A DNA stretch of 64,000 nucleotides, taken from positions 5,320,001 through 5,384,000 of the forward strand of contig NZ_CP041402.1 in NCBI RefSeq assembly GCF_007018905.1, in the 5' to 3' direction. The notes under the pieces were generated by a model. The model saw only the letters and a program-made list of their open reading frames with translations, was not told where the DNA came from and ran no database searches. The DNA is from Tardiphaga sp. vice304 (GTDB lineage Bacteria; Pseudomonadota; Alphaproteobacteria; Rhizobiales; Xanthobacteraceae). Numbering within the stretch: the first letter of the stretch is position 1; the number at the start of each line of letters is the position of its first letter. Both the position numbers and the translations under genes were made by a program. This document shows positions 61,205 through 64,000 of the stretch, piece after piece.

Positions 61205-62398
61205 TTGAACAACCGCATGGCGCCTCACGGCGATTTCGACACCGCGACATCCCCCTCACCGGCCGAGCATCAGGACGCCATCGAAGCCATCGTCAGCAGC
61301 TATGCCGGCCGGCAGATGCCCTGCCTGCATCTGGAGACGTTTCGCAATCTCGGCTCGGCCTTCCCGGCGCGCACCATCCGAGCCGGCGCAACGACACGCC
61401 CGCTGAACTATTCCGCCGGCCCGCTGCCGGAATTTCCGATCCCGTCGGGCGGCGAGGTCTATGACATCTACGACTACGTCGCGCGCAACCGCATCGCCGG
61501 GTTGCTGGTGATGAAGGACGACGAGGTGCTGCTGGAGCATTACGACCTCGGCCTTACGCCCGCGACGCGGTGGCTGTCGATGTCGATGGCCAAATCGGTG
61601 GCCACCACACTGGTCGGCGCCGCCGTGCAGGACGGGCTGATCGATAGCATCGACGATCCGCTCACCAACTATCTGCCGCAACTCGCCGGCTCCGCCTATG
61701 AGGGAGTTTCGATCAAGGCCTTGATGCAGATGACCTCCGGGGTGCAATGGGACGACACCCAGACCAATCCGAACTCCGAGCGGCGCCACATGCTGCAACT
61801 GCAGATCGAGCAGCAGCCCGGCGCCATCATCGACTACATGGCCAACCGGCCGCGCATCGCGGCGCCCGGCACGGTGTGGAAATATTCGACCGGCGACACC
61901 CATCTGGTCGGCGCGCTGGTCCGCGCCGCCACCGGCAAGTGGCTGTCGGATTACCTGTCGAAAAAGATCTGGTCGAAGCTCGGCATGGAGGCCGACGCCG
62001 CGTGGTGGCTGGAGGCCAAGGACGGACTCGAGATCGCCGGCAGCGGGATGTTCGCCACCATGCGCGACTATGCCCGCTTCGGTCGCTTCATCCTCGGCGA
62101 CGGTACCATCGATGGCGAGCGGGTGCTGCCGGAAGGCTGGATGAAGGAGGCTGGCGCGTCCCGTCAGGTCGGCGGCGCGCGGCTGGACTACGGCTACATG
62201 TGGTGGCCGGTGCCGGCACCCGACGGCTCGCTGGACGACGGCGCCTACAGCGCGCGCGGCATCTTCGGCCAGTTCATCTATATCAACCCGAAGCACAACA
62301 TCATCAGCGTAGTGCTGAGCGCGCGGTCGAAGCCGAAATTTTCCGAAAGCGTCCTCGATAACGATTTCTGGAATGCCGCGGTCGCCGCCTTGCGCTGA
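61205..62398 (+). CDS. Serine hydrolase, class C beta-lactamase fold
   Basis: A 397-residue cytoplasmic protein without a signal peptide. The motif WLSMSMAKSVATTL contains the SxxK nucleophile, WKYSTGDTHL the Tyr-based second motif, and YMWWPVP lies near the third. This is the EstB/6-aminohexanoate-dimer-hydrolase-like branch of esterases and amidases rather than a true beta-lactamase. TTG 61205 has an AGG element seven bases before; ATG 61217 is the alternative. It fits an amide- or ester-cleaving role in the catabolic cluster. Confidence 0.88.
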   Translation: MNNRMAPHGDFDTATSPSPAEHQDAIEAIVSSYAGRQMPCLHLETFRNLGSAFPARTIRAGATTRPLNYSAGPLPEFPIPSGGEVYDIYDYVARNRIAGLLVMKDDEVLLEHYDLGLTPATRWLSMSMAKSVATTLVGAAVQDGLIDSIDDPLTNYLPQLAGSAYEGVSIKALMQMTSGVQWDDTQTNPNSERRHMLQLQIEQQPGAIIDYMANRPRIAAPGTVWKYSTGDTHLVGALVRAATGKWLSDYLSKKIWSKLGMEADAAWWLEAKDGLEIAGSGMFATMRDYARFGRFILGDGTIDGERVLPEGWMKEAGASRQVGGARLDYGYMWWPVPAPDGSLDDGAYSARGIFGQFIYINPKHNIISVVLSARSKPKFSESVLDNDFWNAAVAALR

Positions 62399-62410
62399 CC
62401 GGTCGGCGAA

Positions 62411-62447
62411 GCACATCAAGGGATGCATGTGCCGTCCCTTGATGTGC
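62411..62447 (+). terminator. Perfect hairpin after the serine hydrolase gene
   Basis: GCACATCAAGGGA (62411-62423) pairs with TCCCTTGATGTGC (62435-62447) around an 11-base loop, 12 bases after the stop. No U-run follows; it may be a terminator or a protein-binding inverted repeat ahead of the transporter gene. Confidence 0.6.
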
Positions 62448-62509
62448 ATCAATCGTCGCGCCGTCGATTGCGGCAATAGTGATCAGGCTCAGGGGGCCTT
62501 CAGATTTTA

Positions 62510-62523
62510 CCGACCGCGGTCGG
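62510..62523. promoter_or_regulatory. Perfect 14-bp palindrome upstream of the C4-dicarboxylate transporter
   Basis: CCGACCGCGGTCGG is self-complementary and lies 52 bases before ATG 62576. It is a candidate operator for control of the transporter gene separately from the serine hydrolase. Confidence 0.4.
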
Positions 62524-62575
62524 ATAACGATAACACGACGTTCCTCCCGGATGAGCCACGCGAAGGGTGCGAACG

Positions 62576-63901
62576 ATGTTTCAGTTCTGGATACAGTTCT
62601 TTCTGGTGCTCGGGGCCATCCTGATCGGCATCCGCCGCGGCAGCATCGCGTTGGGAATGCTCGGCGGTCTCGGCGTCGCCGTCCTCACCATCGGTTTCCA
62701 CAATCCGCCGGCCAGCCCGCCGATCGACGTCATGCTCATCATCCTCGCGGTGGTGACCGCCTCCGCTACGCTGCAGGTCGCCGGCGGCCTCGACTGGATG
62801 GTTCAGCGCACCGAACGCCTGCTGCGCGCGCATCCGACGCGCATCACCATCCTCGCGCCGCTCTGCACGTTTTTCCTGACCATGTGCGTCGGTACCGGGC
62901 ACGCGGTCTATTCGCTGCTGCCGGTGATCGCGGACGTCTCGCTGAAGACCAGGATCCGGCCGGAGCGGCCGATGGGCGTCGCTTCGGTCGCGTCGCAGAT
63001 GGGCATCACCGCCTCGCCGGTCGCCGCAGCGGTCACCAGCTTCATGGCGCTGTCGGCCAAGAACAATGACCCCGCAACCCTGATCCAGATTCTCAGCATC
63101 ACCATCCCCGCCGGCCTGATCGGCGTGCTGATGGCTGCGCTGTGGAGCATGAACCGCGGCAAGGAACTCGATCAGGACCCGATCTTCCAGGAACGCCTGA
63201 AGGATCCCGAATTCCGCGCCTCGCTCGAGCAGGACGTCACCACGCTGGGCAAGGAACTGCCGGGCACGGCGGCGCTGTCGGTGTGTCTGTTCTTCGGCGG
63301 CATCCTGACGGTGATCATCCTGGCGCTGTTTCCGGTGCTGTTGCCGCACTATAACGGGAGGATGCTGCCGCTCACCACCGTGGTGCAGATCATCATGATG
63401 AGCGCCGGCGCCCTGATCCTGTTCAGCTGCAATGTGAAGTCGGCGGATGTCGGCAAGTCCAGCGTCTTCAATGCCGGCATGACCGCGGTGATCGCGATCT
63501 TCGGCATCGCCTGGATGAGCGACTGCTTCGTCACCGGCAACCAGGAATTCCTGATCCGCAACATCAAGGAGATGGTGCAATACGCGCCATGGACCTTCGC
63601 GCTGGCGATGTTCGCCGTCTCCGCCTTCGTGAAGAGCCAGGCGGCGGTGCTGGTGATCATGATGCCGTTCGGCTATACGCTCGGCCTGTCAACGCACCAG
63701 ATGCTCGCCGTGATCCCGTCCTGCTATGCCTATTTCTTCTTCTGCTTCTATCCGTCCGACCTCGCCTCGATCAGCATGGACCGTACCGGCACGACGCATA
63801 TCGGCTCCTATCTGCTCAACCACAGCTTCATGATTCCGGGCCTGATCGGCGTCTCGGTATCCACCGTGGTGGCCTATACCCTGTCGACGATATTGTTCTG
63901 A
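62576..63901 (+). CDS. DcuA/DcuB-family anaerobic-type C4-dicarboxylate transporter
   Basis: A 441-residue inner-membrane protein with about ten to eleven helices. GGLGVAVLTIGFHNPPASPPIDVMLIILAVVTASATLQVAGGLDWMV and the loop MGVASVASQMGITASPVAAA are DcuA/DcuB signatures. ATG 62576 with AAGGG upstream is preferred to GTG 62567. Dcu proteins exchange or import fumarate, malate, succinate or aspartate. In this neighbourhood it could handle the fumarate or maleate produced by the catabolic enzymes. Confidence 0.93.
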   Translation: MFQFWIQFFLVLGAILIGIRRGSIALGMLGGLGVAVLTIGFHNPPASPPIDVMLIILAVVTASATLQVAGGLDWMVQRTERLLRAHPTRITILAPLCTFFLTMCVGTGHAVYSLLPVIADVSLKTRIRPERPMGVASVASQMGITASPVAAAVTSFMALSAKNNDPATLIQILSITIPAGLIGVLMAALWSMNRGKELDQDPIFQERLKDPEFRASLEQDVTTLGKELPGTAALSVCLFFGGILTVIILALFPVLLPHYNGRMLPLTTVVQIIMMSAGALILFSCNVKSADVGKSSVFNAGMTAVIAIFGIAWMSDCFVTGNQEFLIRNIKEMVQYAPWTFALAMFAVSAFVKSQAAVLVIMMPFGYTLGLSTHQMLAVIPSCYAYFFFCFYPSDLASISMDRTGTTHIGSYLLNHSFMIPGLIGVSVSTVVAYTLSTILF

Positions 63902-63972
63902 CAAAGCATGGATCTGCGCGTAGCGGAGAATGCAACTGAGGATTCCGGTACGACGGCTGGCAATGCGATCTG

Positions 63973-64000
63973 CTAGCGCCGGCGTTTCTCCAGCTCCTCC
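63973..64000 (-). CDS. Possible C-terminal fragment of a gene entering from the right
   Basis: On the minus strand the last 28 bases read EELEKRRR followed by a TAG stop at 63973-63975. The Glu/Arg-rich composition is that of a typical coiled or basic protein end. Only nine codons are visible, so this is tentative. Confidence 0.3.

Overview
The window reads as chromosomal DNA of a high-GC alphaproteobacterium close to Bradyrhizobium, Rhodopseudomonas or Afipia. The grounds are the gene order chvI-chvG-hprK-EIIA-HPr next to pckA, the Bradyrhizobium-style porins, the NitT/TauT and branched-chain amino-acid ABC systems, and short palindromic intergenic repeats of the kind common in that family. 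I see no rRNA, tRNA, CRISPR array, prophage or transposase. Genus-level placement is inference.

Left part (1-24.1 kb). A persulfide/sulfite locus (partial metallo-beta-lactamase-fold hydrolase, BigR-type ArsR repressor, rhodanese, TauE/SafE exporter) surrounds a palindromic operator. Next come pckA, a HugZ-like haem protein and the chvI-chvG-hprK-EIIA-HPr string, which links an envelope two-component system to PTS phosphorelay proteins. They are followed by a GT39 membrane glycosyltransferase, lepA, a MazEF-type toxin-antitoxin pair under a perfect palindrome, an orphan periplasmic binding protein, a PAS-GGDEF-EAL protein with a degenerate GGDEF motif, mepA, modABC (ModC lacks its molybdate-binding domain), a K+/H+ antiporter and an MscS-type channel.

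Middle part (24.2-45 kb). The most unusual locus lies at 24.4-29.2 kb. It holds a 575-residue protein built from eight 68-71-residue glycine-zipper repeats, an 80-residue protein resembling a stand-alone subtilase propeptide, a subtilase with an intact catalytic triad and its own copy of that propeptide-like domain, and a convergent LuxR/NarL-type regulator. The free propeptide ends in RLTPF and every repeat carries LLPF followed by EAGPQG, so I propose a protease-inhibitor-substrate module. Downstream are map, radC, a five-gene operon (NitT/TauT-type ABC transporter, 2-hydroxyacid dehydrogenase, two-domain AprI-like protease inhibitor), a creatininase-family hydrolase, a small secreted Gly/Tyr protein, a double-barrel porin fusion, a membrane-anchored glutamate-synthase-like flavoprotein, fpr, and an overlapping ATP-grasp/Mur-ligase pair that resembles cyanophycin synthetase split into two genes.

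Right part (46-64 kb). About thirteen minus-strand genes form what looks like a catabolic operon: an alpha/beta hydrolase, an isochorismatase-type amidase, two PuuE-like deacetylases, a fumarylpyruvate-hydrolase-like enzyme, a complete branched-chain-type ABC importer, a small protein, an amidase, an ACMSD-like amidohydrolase and a flavin reductase. A divergent GntR regulator, a serine hydrolase and a DcuA/DcuB-type C4-dicarboxylate transporter complete it. The enzyme set suggests import and ring or amide cleavage of a nitrogen-containing compound, ending in fumarate and pyruvate; the actual substrate cannot be read from the sequence.
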